A stretch of DNA of 64,000 bases from Winogradskyella psychrotolerans RS-3 (lineage in GTDB: Bacteria > Bacteroidota > Bacteroidia > Flavobacteriales > Flavobacteriaceae), in contig NZ_ATMR01000102.1 of assembly GCF_000427335.1 (NCBI RefSeq), positions 53,877-117,876 on the forward strand, written 5' to 3'. Below, in pieces: positions 7,389-16,316 of the stretch. A program made the position numbers and the translations under genes. Under the pieces are notes generated by a model. That model did no database searches and was not told the DNA's origin. It worked only from the letters and a program-made list of their open reading frames with translations. Numbering within the stretch: position 1 is the first letter of the stretch; the number at the start of each line of letters is the position of its first letter.

Positions 7389-8171
7389 ATGAGTAAAAGT
7401 ATACTTTTAAAAATAGAAAATAAAATAGCATACATAACGCTAAACCGACCAGAAGTATTTAATAGTTTCAATCGTGAAATGGCATTTTTATTGCACGACA
7501 CATTAGATGCTTGTGAAAAAAATGAAGAAGTGAGAGCTATTGTTTTAACCGGAAATGGAAAAGCATTTTGTGCTGGTCAAGATTTAAAAGAAGTGACGGA
7601 TCCAGATTTAAATCCTGGATTCAAAAAAATATTAGAAGAGCATTATAATCCAATAATTACTAGAATTAGAAATATTAAAAAACCAGTAATCGCAGCTGTA
7701 AACGGTGTAGCAGCAGGAGCGGGAGCAAACATTGCTTTAGCTTGTGATATTGTTGTTGCTCACGAAAAAGTAAGTTTCATTCAAGCGTTTAGTTTAATAG
7801 GTCTGGTTCCGGATAGTGCAGGTACATTCTTTTTGCCAAGACTAATCGGTTTTCAAAAAGCATTAGCGTTAGCCATGTTAGGTGATAAAATTGGAGCTGA
7901 GGAAGCTGAAAAAATGGGCATGATTTATAAAATGATTCCATTAGAAAGTTTTGAAGAAGATGTCGATAAGTTAGCTTTGAAACTCGCAAACATGCCTACA
8001 AAAGCATTGGGTATGATTAAAGAATTATTCAATAAATCAATGACCAATGATTTAGAATCGCAATTAGCTTTAGAATCTAAATTACAAATTGAAGCCGCAC
8101 AAAGCGAAGATTACAAAGAAGGAGTGGCTGCATTTATAGAAAAACGTCAACCAAATTTTAAAGGAAACTAA
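7389..8171 (+). CDS. paaG: 1,2-epoxyphenylacetyl-CoA isomerase PaaG
   Basis: 260 residues of the crotonase fold. It isomerises the ring epoxide to the oxepin and also shifts double bonds lower in the pathway. NRPEVFNSFN, AFCAGQDLKEV and NGVAAGAGANIALACD form the oxyanion-hole region, and VPDSAGTFFLPR carries the Asp that replaces the hydratase Glu in PaaG-type enzymes. I chose the ATG at 7389 because the longer frame from 7320 reads through a hairpin repeat. Confidence 0.88.
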   Translation: MSKSILLKIENKIAYITLNRPEVFNSFNREMAFLLHDTLDACEKNEEVRAIVLTGNGKAFCAGQDLKEVTDPDLNPGFKKILEEHYNPIITRIRNIKKPVIAAVNGVAAGAGANIALACDIVVAHEKVSFIQAFSLIGLVPDSAGTFFLPRLIGFQKALALAMLGDKIGAEEAEKMGMIYKMIPLESFEEDVDKLALKLANMPTKALGMIKELFNKSMTNDLESQLALESKLQIEAAQSEDYKEGVAAFIEKRQPNFKGN

Positions 8172-8177
8172 AGTTTT

Positions 8178-8200
8178 GTCATTCCTGCGAAGGCAGGAAT
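8178..8200 (+). repeat. GTCA-foot hairpin, ATTCCTGC family
   Basis: GTCATTCCTGC, GAAG, GCAGGAAT, eleven bases before the next start codon, so it will lie in that gene's leader. Confidence 0.85.
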
Positions 8201-8210
8201 CTATTATAGG

Positions 8211-9146
8211 ATGAATAAACAAACCCTCATAGAAGCGCACAACCGGATAGAACCATTTATTCACAAAACACCTGTGTTAACGTCGCAATTGTTAAATGAA
8301 AAATCAGGATGCAATTTGTATTTCAAATGTGAGAACTTTCAAAAAATGGGAGCCTTTAAGATGCGAGGGGCTGCAAACGCTATCCTTTCACTTTCTAAAG
8401 AAGAAAGACAGCGAGGAGTGGTGACACATTCGTCAGGTAATTTTGCTCAAGCGGTGTCATTAGCCGCACAGAAATTAGGCGTTAAGGCATACATTGTAAT
8501 GCCAAAAAATGCACCACAAGTCAAAAAAAATGCGGTTAAAACTTATGAGGGAGAAATCATAGAATGTGAATCGACACCTCAAGCAAGAGAAGCAACAGCT
8601 AATAAAATTAAAGAAGAAAAAGGAGCATCATTTTTACATCCATCAAATCAAGATGAGGTGATTTATGGTAACAGTACAGCAGCAATTGAGCTTTTAGAAG
8701 AACAACCAAATTTAGATATTATTCTAGCACCTGTTGGAGGAGGAGGTCTTATTGCAGGAACCGCTTTGGCAGCACATTATTTTTCAAAAAAATGTAAAGT
8801 GATTGGTGCTGAGCCTAAAGCTGTAGATGATGCCTATCGCTCATTAATTTCAGGTAAAATAGAAACGAACACTACGTTTGCAACTATTGCTGATGGGCTA
8901 AGAACACATTTAGGCGATCGTAATTTTCCTATAATTCAAAAACATGTAGAGAAAATAATTTGTGTGGAAGAAAATGAAATCATTAAAGCTATGCAATTAA
9001 TTTGGGAACGCATGAAGATTATTGTAGAGCCATCAAGTGCGGTAGCTTTTGCAGCCGTATTAAAAAATAAAGAAGAATTTGCAACTAAAAACATCGGGAT
9101 TATTATTTCTGGTGGTAATGTAGATGTGAAAAATCTACCATTTTAG
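8211..9146 (+). CDS. Threonine/serine dehydratase-like PLP enzyme
   Basis: 311 residues, fold type II PLP enzyme without an ACT regulatory domain. The PLP lysine is in MGAFKMRGA, the phosphate loop is PVGGGGLIAG, and THSSGNFAQA is the substrate-carboxylate loop. The lack of an ACT domain places it with catabolic TdcB-type threonine dehydratases, serine dehydratases or serine racemases. No step of phenylacetate breakdown needs it, so its position in this cluster is odd; it may simply share the transcript. Confidence 0.85.
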   Translation: MNKQTLIEAHNRIEPFIHKTPVLTSQLLNEKSGCNLYFKCENFQKMGAFKMRGAANAILSLSKEERQRGVVTHSSGNFAQAVSLAAQKLGVKAYIVMPKNAPQVKKNAVKTYEGEIIECESTPQAREATANKIKEEKGASFLHPSNQDEVIYGNSTAAIELLEEQPNLDIILAPVGGGGLIAGTALAAHYFSKKCKVIGAEPKAVDDAYRSLISGKIETNTTFATIADGLRTHLGDRNFPIIQKHVEKIICVEENEIIKAMQLIWERMKIIVEPSSAVAFAAVLKNKEEFATKNIGIIISGGNVDVKNLPF

Positions 9147-9152
9147 ATAACT

Positions 9153-9224
9153 GTCACCCCGAGAGCAGTCGAAGGGTCTCAATTAAAGAATAAATAATTT
9201 TGTCATTCCTGCGTAGGCAGGAAT
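9153..9224 (+). repeat. Two GTCA-foot hairpins
   Basis: 9153-9176 is GTCA with CCCC...GGG arms around GAGAGCAGTCGAA. 9202-9224 is GTCATTCCTGC, loop GTAG, GCAGGAAT. Both are in the same orientation and fill the gap before paaH. Confidence 0.75.
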
Positions 9225-9243
9225 CCACAATAATAGAAATTAT

Positions 9244-10443
9244 ATGAATATAGGAATTATAGGTTCTGGAACCATGGGAAGTGGCATCGCACAAGTTGCT
9301 GCAACGTCTGGATGTAAAGTGAAATTATACGATACTAATCAAGCAGCTTTAGATAAAGCTAAAGGAAGTCTTGAAAAAATATTATTGCGTTTAATTGAAA
9401 AAGGAAGAATTGATACTTCTGAAAAAGATAGAATTCAAGCAAACATCGCTTACGTAAGTAACCTAAAAGATTTAGCAGATTCAGACTTGACTATTGAAGC
9501 CATTATTGAAAACCTTGACATCAAGAAAAAAGTGTTTTCAGAACTAGAGAGCTATGTTGCTGATGATTGTATTATTGCATCAAACACATCAAGTTTGTCA
9601 ATAGCATCTATTGCTGCATCACTTAATAAACCAGAGCGTTGTGTCGGGGTTCACTTTTTCAATCCAGCACCTTTAATGAAATTGGTTGAGGTTATTCCAG
9701 CCATTCAAACGTCAACTGAAGTTCTTGAAAAAGCCATACAAACGATTAAAGATTGGAAAAAAGATGTAGCAGTTGCCAAAGACACACCAGGATTTATAGT
9801 AAACAGAGTCGCTAGACCATTTTATGGAGAAGCTTTACGAATTTATGAAGAAGGATTAGCCGATTTTGCAACGATCGATCATAGTTTAAAATCTTTAGGC
9901 GGTTTCAGAATGGGACCGTTCGAACTTATGGATTTCATAGGAAACGATGTGAATTATACGGTAACCGAAACCGTTTTTACAGCATTCTATTTCGACCCAA
10001 GATATAAACCATCATTAACCCAAAAACGCTTTTCAGAAGCAGGTTATTTAGGACGTAAATCAGGAAAAGGTTTTTATGATTATGATAAAAACGGAAAAAT
10101 AATTGAGACAAACCATGTAAATACAAAGACTTTTGAAACTTATGAAGACGAAGAGTTTTTGAAAAATCAAATTTTCGATCGTGTATTAGTCATGCTCATC
10201 AACGAAGCAGCAGATGCCTTATTTTTAAATATTGCATCCGCAGAAGATATAGACATTGCCATGACTAAAGGTGTCAATTATCCAAATGGATTATTGGCTT
10301 GGGCAGACGAAAAAGGAATCGATTGGTGCGTAAATAAAATGGATGAATTGTATAACGAATATCACGAAGATAGATACCGTTGTAGTCCATTATTACGCAA
10401 CATGAATAAAACAGGTTTGAGGTTTTTTGAAAACCAGGTTTGA
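9244..10443 (+). CDS. paaH: 3-hydroxyacyl-CoA dehydrogenase PaaH
   Basis: 399 residues. It oxidises 3-hydroxyadipyl-CoA to 3-oxoadipyl-CoA with NAD+. A Rossmann GXGXXG motif (IGSGTMGSGIAQVA) is at the very N-terminus and ASNTSSLSI, HFFNPAPLMKLVEV and FIVNRVARPF follow. A second C-terminal 3HCDH domain continues to about residue 385. The last residues (TGLRFFENQV) do not look native: they are encoded by the AGGTTTGAGGT and palindromic repeat of the four-helix element that follows, so the original C-terminus has been overwritten. Confidence 0.9.
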   Translation: MNIGIIGSGTMGSGIAQVAATSGCKVKLYDTNQAALDKAKGSLEKILLRLIEKGRIDTSEKDRIQANIAYVSNLKDLADSDLTIEAIIENLDIKKKVFSELESYVADDCIIASNTSSLSIASIAASLNKPERCVGVHFFNPAPLMKLVEVIPAIQTSTEVLEKAIQTIKDWKKDVAVAKDTPGFIVNRVARPFYGEALRIYEEGLADFATIDHSLKSLGGFRMGPFELMDFIGNDVNYTVTETVFTAFYFDPRYKPSLTQKRFSEAGYLGRKSGKGFYDYDKNGKIIETNHVNTKTFETYEDEEFLKNQIFDRVLVMLINEAADALFLNIASAEDIDIAMTKGVNYPNGLLAWADEKGIDWCVNKMDELYNEYHEDRYRCSPLLRNMNKTGLRFFENQV

Positions 10444-10866
10444 GGTATGAGAAAATCGAAGTATCATTTTAAATTTGAAGATTTAGGAATATATGCCAAA
10501 GCCATGGAGTTTGGAGAAGTGGTAAATCGATTAGGAAAGAAATTTCCAAAAGAAGAACGATTTGAACTTACCTCACAATTTAAAAGAGCAGCTGACTCTA
10601 TAGCTTTAAATATAGCCGAGGGATCGAGTGGCACAGATAAACAATTCCACAACTATTTAGGAAATGCTTGGCACAGTGCACATGAGTGTATTTCATGTAG
10701 TTCGAAAGCTCAAATGAGAAATTATATTACTGCTGAAGAAGACGAAGAAAATAGAAAATTAATAACAGAACTATCAAAAATGATAACTTCCTTGAGAAGT
10801 GCAATTTTAAAAAGAATTAAATAAATATTAATGTCAACTAAAAGCAAACCTATAGCCTCAAACCTC
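10413..10866 (+). mobile_element. Four-helix-bundle (S23) element 1
   Basis: AGGTTTGAGGT occurs twice at the left (10413-10423, 10436-10446) and its inverse at the right (AGCCTCAAACCT, 10854-10865). Between them is one S23-type gene. The left end lies inside paaH and the right end inside paaI, so no intergenic DNA remains. The end sequence GGTTTGAGGTATGAG matches the left end of element 2 at 17508-17521. Mobility is inferred from the shared structure, not observed. Confidence 0.65.
10447..10824 (+). CDS. S23-type four-helix-bundle protein
   Basis: 125 residues, all helical. SKYHFKFEDLGIYAKAMEFG, LTSQFKRAADSIALNIAEGS and LSKMITSLRSAI are hallmarks of the family first described as ORFs in 23S rRNA intervening sequences; many copies in Bacteroidota lie outside rRNA. 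It is about half identical to the protein at 17562-17939 (SKYHF, LTSQF, RAADSIA, EGS and KMI are shared). The start codon lies inside the left inverted repeat. Function unknown; a link to the element's own spread is inference. Confidence 0.85.
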   Translation: MRKSKYHFKFEDLGIYAKAMEFGEVVNRLGKKFPKEERFELTSQFKRAADSIALNIAEGSSGTDKQFHNYLGNAWHSAHECISCSSKAQMRNYITAEEDEENRKLITELSKMITSLRSAILKRIK

Positions 10867-11256
10867 ATTCCTGAGCGGATGCTTTCCCAAGACGCCTACA
10901 GCACGTGGCTAGGCATAGAAATTCTAGAATGTGAAATCGGACGCTGTAAAGTCGGAATGACCATTAGAAAGGAAATGTTAAACAGCATGAATAAAGCACA
11001 TGGTGGTATCAGTTATTCATTAGCCGATACAGCTTTTGGATTTGCAGCAAATACACATGGTAAATATGCCGTGTCTATAGAAACAAGCATTAATCATATC
11101 GAAGCTTTAGATGAAGGTGATTATATAGTTGCAGAATCTGTAATAGAATCTGTAAAAAATAGATTAGGCTTTAATATTATTGAAGTAAAACGAGGAGAAG
11201 AATTAGTTGCACTTTTTAAAGGTGTCGTTTATAGAACTCAAAAAGATTGGGAATAA
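10831..11256 (+). CDS. paaI: Hotdog-fold acyl-CoA thioesterase PaaI
   Basis: 141 residues. It hydrolyses stalled hydroxyphenylacetyl-CoA and similar esters, protecting CoA supply. NSMNKAHGGISYSLADTAFGFA contains the PaaI HGG(x)...D active-site region, and WLGIEILECEIGRCK the typical N-terminal strand. Residues 5-14 (SKPIASNLIP) are encoded by the right inverted repeat of the four-helix element, so the N-terminus is partly element-derived. Confidence 0.88.
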   Translation: MSTKSKPIASNLIPERMLSQDAYSTWLGIEILECEIGRCKVGMTIRKEMLNSMNKAHGGISYSLADTAFGFAANTHGKYAVSIETSINHIEALDEGDYIVAESVIESVKNRLGFNIIEVKRGEELVALFKGVVYRTQKDWE

Positions 11257-11275
11257 AAATCTAAAAATATTAAAA

Positions 11276-12136
11276 ATGAAATGGAAAGGTAGAAGACAAA
11301 GCGGAAATCTCGAGGACCAACGTGGTATTGGGAATAAAGGCAAATTAGCTGCAGGTGGAGGAGTCATTGCTGTTGTCGTTATTCTATTGCAACTTTTTGG
11401 AGGTGAAACAGGACAACAATTAGCGCCAATTATAGAGCAAGTAGCCAATAGTCAAACGACACAACAAGTTGAGCAACGCGAATTGACCAGCCAAGAACAA
11501 GAAATGGGAGATTTTATGGCTACAGTTTTAGCGGATACCGAAGACGTATGGAATCAGATTTTTAGAGAATATAATTTAGGGGATTATAAAGAACCAAAAA
11601 TGGTCTTATTCACAGATGCGGTTTCTACAGCTTGTGGAAGTGCAACTTCTGCTTCTGGACCTTTTTACTGTCCGGGAGATCAAAAATTATATATGGATTT
11701 AGCTTTTTTCGACGAACTAAAAACACGTTTCGGAGCTAAAGGTGGTGATTTTGCTATTGCTTATGTCACAGCTCATGAAGTCGGACATCATATTCAAACC
11801 ATTCTTGGAACCTCTACTAAAGTTAGACAGTTACAAAGTCAGACCAACCAAACCGAAGCCAATAAATTATCGGTAGCACAAGAATTGCAAGCTGATTTCT
11901 ATGCAGGAGTTTGGGCACATCATAATAAAAAATATTTACAAGAAGGAGATATAGAGGAAGCCATGAGTGCTGCCAATGCTGTTGGTGATGATGCGATTCA
12001 AAAAAGAACAAGCGGAAGCGTCAATTCAGACAGTTTTACGCATGGCACATCACAACAACGTATGGAGTGGTTTATGAAAGGCTACAATACAGGAGATATT
12101 AGAAATGGAGATACATTTTCTGCACTTTTAGATTAA
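11276..12136 (+). CDS. Neutral zinc metallopeptidase, YpfJ family
   Basis: 286 residues. A short cytoplasmic tail (KWKGRRQSGNLEDQRG) and one transmembrane helix (about residues 26-42) lead into a periplasmic peptidase domain. The zinc-binding motif is TAHEVGHHIQT, with the downstream ELQADFYAGVWA supplying the third ligand, as in the YpfJ/M-zinc group. The frame is open to 11207, but that overlaps paaI; the ATG at 11276 gives the typical start. Role in the cluster unclear. Confidence 0.88.
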   Translation: MKWKGRRQSGNLEDQRGIGNKGKLAAGGGVIAVVVILLQLFGGETGQQLAPIIEQVANSQTTQQVEQRELTSQEQEMGDFMATVLADTEDVWNQIFREYNLGDYKEPKMVLFTDAVSTACGSATSASGPFYCPGDQKLYMDLAFFDELKTRFGAKGGDFAIAYVTAHEVGHHIQTILGTSTKVRQLQSQTNQTEANKLSVAQELQADFYAGVWAHHNKKYLQEGDIEEAMSAANAVGDDAIQKRTSGSVNSDSFTHGTSQQRMEWFMKGYNTGDIRNGDTFSALLD

Positions 12137-12180
12137 CCAATTCCTGCTAAAACAAGACAATCTATTGTTTATAACAATTT

Positions 12181-12264
12181 GTCATTCCTGCGTAGGCAGG
12201 AATCCACAATAAGAGTAAAAATATTAATTTGAAATAGAAGAATCAATTTCAATATCAACTTCAA
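12181..12264 (+). repeat. Hairpin plus degenerate TTCAA repeats
   Basis: 12181-12203 is GTCATTCCTGC, loop GTAG, GCAGGAAT. From about 12226 AATTTGAAATAG and CAATTTCAATATCAACTTC form degenerate inverted units like those around four-helix elements. They run up to the paaJ start codon. Confidence 0.65.
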
Positions 12265-12266
12265 AC

Positions 12267-13478
12267 ATGGAAGCATACATAATAGACGGAATTAGAACAC
12301 CAATAGGAAACTACAAAGGCACATTATCTGCTGTGAGAACAGATGATTTGGGTGCATTAGTAATTTCAGAAATCGTAAAAAGAAACCCAAGCATCCCAAA
12401 GGAAGCCTATGACGATGTGATAATGGGTTGCGCAAACCAAGCAGGAGAAGACAATCGTAATGTTGCGAGAATGTCATCCTTATTAGCAGGTTTGCCATTT
12501 ACCGTTCCTGGAGAAACTGTAAACCGTTTATGTAGTTCGGGATTATCGGCAATCATTCACGCAAATAGAGCTATAAAAGCAGGAGATGGCGACGTGTTTA
12601 TTTCTGGTGGCGTGGAGAATATGACGCGCGGACCATACGTAATGGCAAAACCATCTACGGCATTTGGAGGCGATTCTAAAATGTATGATTCTACTTTTGG
12701 GTGGCGTTTTATCAATCCGAAAATGCAACAAATGTACGGAACAGATGGGATGGGAAACACTGCCGAAAATCTTGTAGAAAAATATAATATATCAAGAGAA
12801 GATCAAGATAAGTTCGCACTTTGGAGTCAGCAGAAAGCAACCAAAGCACAAGAAAACGGACGACTAGCAAAAGAAATTGTAACCGTTGAAATTCCACAGC
12901 GTAAAAAAGATCCAATTCTTTTTTCTAAAGATGAATTTGTAAAGCCAACAAGCTCTTTAGAAATCTTAGGAAAACTAAGACCAGCCTTTAAAAAAGAAGA
13001 CGGAAGTGTAACAGCTGGAAATTCTTCAGGATTAAACGATGGAGCAGCAGCAACTATTATCGCGTCAGCAGATGCCGTAAAAAAATACAATCTAAAACCA
13101 TTAGCACGAATCGTAAGTTCAGCAGTCGTAGGTGTAGAGCCAAGAATTATGGGGATTGGTCCTGTGCAAGCCTCTAATAAAGCATTGGCAAAAGCAGGAT
13201 TAACCATGGAAGATATGGATATCATTGAGCTTAACGAAGCCTTTGCAGCGCAAACATTAGCATGTATTCGCGCTTGGGGATTGGCAGATAACGACCCGCG
13301 AATTAATCCAAATGGAGGCGCGATTGCTATTGGTCATCCGCTTGGTGTTACAGGTGCAAGAGTTGCTTATTCAGCGGCTTTAGAGTTAAAACAACAGAAC
13401 AAAAAATATGCGTTAATCACGATGTGTATTGGTGTTGGTCAAGGTTATGCAGCAATTATTGAAAATGTGAATTTGTAA
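12267..13478 (+). CDS. paaJ: 3-oxoadipyl-CoA thiolase PaaJ
   Basis: 403 residues. It cleaves 3-oxoadipyl-CoA to succinyl-CoA and acetyl-CoA, the last pathway step, and also acts on the C8 intermediate. The nucleophilic Cys is in NRLCSSGLSAI, the His in GGAIAIGHPLG and the second Cys in TMCIGVGQG. The N-terminus (YIIDGIRTPIGNYKG) is of the PcaF/PaaJ thiolase branch. It precedes a long repeat-filled gap. Confidence 0.92.
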   Translation: MEAYIIDGIRTPIGNYKGTLSAVRTDDLGALVISEIVKRNPSIPKEAYDDVIMGCANQAGEDNRNVARMSSLLAGLPFTVPGETVNRLCSSGLSAIIHANRAIKAGDGDVFISGGVENMTRGPYVMAKPSTAFGGDSKMYDSTFGWRFINPKMQQMYGTDGMGNTAENLVEKYNISREDQDKFALWSQQKATKAQENGRLAKEIVTVEIPQRKKDPILFSKDEFVKPTSSLEILGKLRPAFKKEDGSVTAGNSSGLNDGAAATIIASADAVKKYNLKPLARIVSSAVVGVEPRIMGIGPVQASNKALAKAGLTMEDMDIIELNEAFAAQTLACIRAWGLADNDPRINPNGGAIAIGHPLGVTGARVAYSAALELKQQNKKYALITMCIGVGQGYAAIIENVNL

Positions 13479-13486
13479 TATAGTTT

Positions 13487-13625
13487 GGGCGTTACCACAA
13501 GGGTCGCGCTTTCACTACTCGCTCTTTTTGAGAAAAACAAAAAGGAGCTCAAACAAACCATTCAACTGCGAAGCAATCACGAGTTCTTATTTTTCAAATA
13601 ACAATGAACGAGTAATCGCTAACGC
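13487..13625 (+). repeat. Dispersed structured repeat, copy 2
   Basis: Begins GGGCGTTACC and ends TAACGC. Two hairpins are predicted: CGCTCTTTTTG with CAAAAAGGAGC, and CACGAGTTCTTATTT with a matching AAATAACAATGAACGAG. The copy at 22235-22374 is nearly the same length and sequence; 4162 and 27281 are shorter or interrupted. Confidence 0.7.
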
Positions 13626-13661
13626 ACTTATTAACTAAGGTTAGTGATTAATTAAAGTTTT

Positions 13662-13752
13662 GTCATTCCTGCGCAGGCAGGAATCCACTAAAAAGTAAAA
13701 ATCAACGTCACTTCGAGTGATTCCGATTTTTTATCGGAATTGTATCGAGAAG
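13662..13752 (+). repeat. Two GTCA-foot hairpins before paaZ
   Basis: 13662-13684 is GTCATTCCTGC, loop GCAG, GCAGGAAT. 13707-13752 is GTCA then CTTCGAGTGATTCCGAT, a T-loop, ATCGGAATTGTATCGAGAAG; its arms pair over about 17 bp. The remainder of the 13479-13801 gap holds only AT-rich sequence. Confidence 0.75.
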
Positions 13753-13801
13753 ATATAAAAATAGATTCCCGATTTCTCGGGAACGATAAATAAATTTATC
13801 G

Positions 13802-16303
13802 ATGAATAAAATACAGCATTACGTTCAAGGACAATGGACAACAGGTAAAGAAGAAGGAACACCAATTCTAGATGCAGTTACTGGCGAAGCTTTTACTAGC
13901 ATCGCTATTGAAGGTTTAGACGTTCCAGAAATTCTAAACTACGGAAGAACAAAAGGAGGAGAGGTTCTTCGAAAAATGACTTTCCAAGAACGTGGAAATA
14001 TGCTTAAAAGTTTAGCATTATATCTTACTAAAAGGAAAAATTCATTTTACGAATTAAGTTACAGAACTGGAGCAACCAAAGTAGATAGTTGGATAGACAT
14101 CGAAGGTGGTTTTGGGAATTTATTCGCGAATGCTTCATTACGTAAACTATTTCCAAATCAACCGTATCATGTAGAAGGTGATGCAATAGATTTATCTCGT
14201 GGCGGACGCTTTATGGCACATCATATTATGGTGCCTAAAAAAGGGGTTGCGGTACATATTAATGCCTTCAATTTCCCGGTTTGGGGAATGTTAGAAAAAT
14301 GTGCCGTAAACTGGATGGCTGGAGTTCCTGCTGTGGTTTTACCAGCACCTTCCACTTCGTATTTAGCAGAGGCTGTCGCAAAAGAAATAATAGCGTCCGG
14401 TATTTTACCAGAAGGCGCATTACAAATTATAAACGGAACGGTAAAAACCATTTTAGATACTGTAGAGTCTCAAGATGTTGTCACTTTTACGGGTTCTGCA
14501 AAAGTAGGACGCTTATTAAAAGCGCATCCGCAATTGATACAAGAATCTGTGCCATTTACCATGGAAGCCGATTCATTAAACGCATCCATCTTAGGAGAAG
14601 ATGCCGTTCCTGGAACACCAGAATTCGACTTGTTTATTAAAGAAGTAAGAAAAGAAATGACGGTTAAAGCTGGACAAAAATGTACTGCAATACGTAGAAT
14701 TATTGTTCCGCAAAATTTAGTGGAAGATGTGCAAACTGCATTATCTAAAGCTTTAGATAAAATAACTATTGGAGATCCAAGACTTAAAGAAGTTAGAATG
14801 GGATCACTAGTAAGTCATCAACAAGTGCAAGCAGTTAGAGACTCAGTAAATGATTTATCTAAAGAAGCACAAATTGTTTATGGAAGTTTAGATGAAATAA
14901 ACACCATTGGAGCAGATGCTAAAAAAGGCGCTTTTATTAGCCCGATTTTATTACGTTCTGATCATCCTTTTGAAAATACAATAATTCACGAACGTGAAGC
15001 CTTTGGTCCAGTAAGTACAATAATGCCTTATAAAAACTTAGATGAAGCTATTCTATTAGCTCAAATGGGTAAAGGGTCGTTAGTATCTTCAATTGCCACA
15101 AATGACGACAAGATTGCTAAAGAGTATGTTATAAATGCAGCAAGTCATCATGGTCGTATTATGGTTGTTAATCGCGATATGGCTAAAGAAAGTACAGGTC
15201 ATGGTTCGCCATTACCATATTTGGTTCATGGAGGTCCTGGACGTGCTGGAGGAGGAGAAGAAATGGGAGGAATGCGTGGTGTAAAACATTATTTACAACG
15301 TACAGCCATCCAAGGTTCGCCAACAACAATTACAGAAATTACTGGTATATACCAGCAAAACGCAAAATATAAGGAAGCGCCACAGCATCCATTTAAATAC
15401 CATTGGGAAGACATTCAACCAGGAATGTCTATGAAAACCCACAGACGTACATTTACCGATACCGATATTATCAATTTTGCAAATGTTACTTGGGATCACT
15501 TTTATGCGCATACCGATATTACATCTTTAGACGGAAGTATTTTCGAACAAAGAACAGCCCATGGTTATTTCATTATTTCAGCAGCAGCAGGATTATTTGT
15601 GTATCCAAATAAAGGACCAGTTTCAGCAAATTACGGATTAGAAGAATGCAGATTCTTACGTCCATTATATCACAACGATACAATTTATGTAAGACTTACT
15701 TGTAAGCAAAAAGTAGATAGAGATGTTGCTTCTGCAGAACATCCAAGCGGAATTGTAAAATGGTATGCCGAAATTTTTGATGCTAATACCGATGAGAAAG
15801 TAGCATTCGCAACAGTCTTGACTATGGTTCAGAAAAAGCAAGAAGTTTTAACTGAAATGACTGAAGATAAAATCAACGACTGTCTTTACGCATTAAAAGA
15901 GGATGCAAAACCTGAATGGGGAATCATGACACCTCAGCACATGATTGAGCATTTAGAATATACTTATAAAATTGCTTCAGGAGAAATTCAAGATTTTGAA
16001 ATAGCAACACCTTCAACCATTTTAGATAAAGTCCATAATAGTTTATGGAACTATGATAAGTTCCCTAAGAACTCACAATTTCCTCAATTAGAAAAAGAAA
16101 CTTTAGAACCTCTAAAGCATCCTGATTTAGTAACAGCAATAGATAAGTTTAAAGCACAACGTGAAAAGTATTTAGAGTTTTTCAAAGAAAATCCAGAAGC
16201 TGAATTAAAGAATTTAGTTTTCGGGGAGTTGAATAAATACGAATCGTATTTATTAGAAAGAAAACACCTTAACCATCACTTTGAACAATTTGGATTACTA
16301 TAA
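13802..16303 (+). CDS. paaZ: PaaZ: oxepin-CoA hydrolase / 3-oxo-5,6-dehydrosuberyl-CoA semialdehyde dehydrogenase
   Basis: 833 residues, longer than the roughly 680 of E. coli PaaZ. Residues 1 to about 520 are the aldehyde dehydrogenase, with catalytic Cys in GQKCTAIRR and Glu in MEADSLN. Residues about 530-680 are the MaoC-type hydratase (NVTWDHFYAHTD, RTAHGYF). Residues about 690-833 form an extra domain (MTPQHMIEHLEYTY ... HLNHHFEQFGL) that resembles DUF1569/DinB-like folds. Extra C-terminal domains of this kind may be normal in Bacteroidota; its role is unknown. It opens the hydrolysed ring and oxidises the aldehyde. Confidence 0.92.
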   Translation: MNKIQHYVQGQWTTGKEEGTPILDAVTGEAFTSIAIEGLDVPEILNYGRTKGGEVLRKMTFQERGNMLKSLALYLTKRKNSFYELSYRTGATKVDSWIDIEGGFGNLFANASLRKLFPNQPYHVEGDAIDLSRGGRFMAHHIMVPKKGVAVHINAFNFPVWGMLEKCAVNWMAGVPAVVLPAPSTSYLAEAVAKEIIASGILPEGALQIINGTVKTILDTVESQDVVTFTGSAKVGRLLKAHPQLIQESVPFTMEADSLNASILGEDAVPGTPEFDLFIKEVRKEMTVKAGQKCTAIRRIIVPQNLVEDVQTALSKALDKITIGDPRLKEVRMGSLVSHQQVQAVRDSVNDLSKEAQIVYGSLDEINTIGADAKKGAFISPILLRSDHPFENTIIHEREAFGPVSTIMPYKNLDEAILLAQMGKGSLVSSIATNDDKIAKEYVINAASHHGRIMVVNRDMAKESTGHGSPLPYLVHGGPGRAGGGEEMGGMRGVKHYLQRTAIQGSPTTITEITGIYQQNAKYKEAPQHPFKYHWEDIQPGMSMKTHRRTFTDTDIINFANVTWDHFYAHTDITSLDGSIFEQRTAHGYFIISAAAGLFVYPNKGPVSANYGLEECRFLRPLYHNDTIYVRLTCKQKVDRDVASAEHPSGIVKWYAEIFDANTDEKVAFATVLTMVQKKQEVLTEMTEDKINDCLYALKEDAKPEWGIMTPQHMIEHLEYTYKIASGEIQDFEIATPSTILDKVHNSLWNYDKFPKNSQFPQLEKETLEPLKHPDLVTAIDKFKAQREKYLEFFKENPEAELKNLVFGELNKYESYLLERKHLNHHFEQFGLL

Positions 16304-16316
16304 TTATTAATAAAAA

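Noticed and set aside
11207..11275. Metallopeptidase start at 11207
   Set aside because: Overlaps the end of paaI and adds residues not typical of the family; ATG at 11276 is better.
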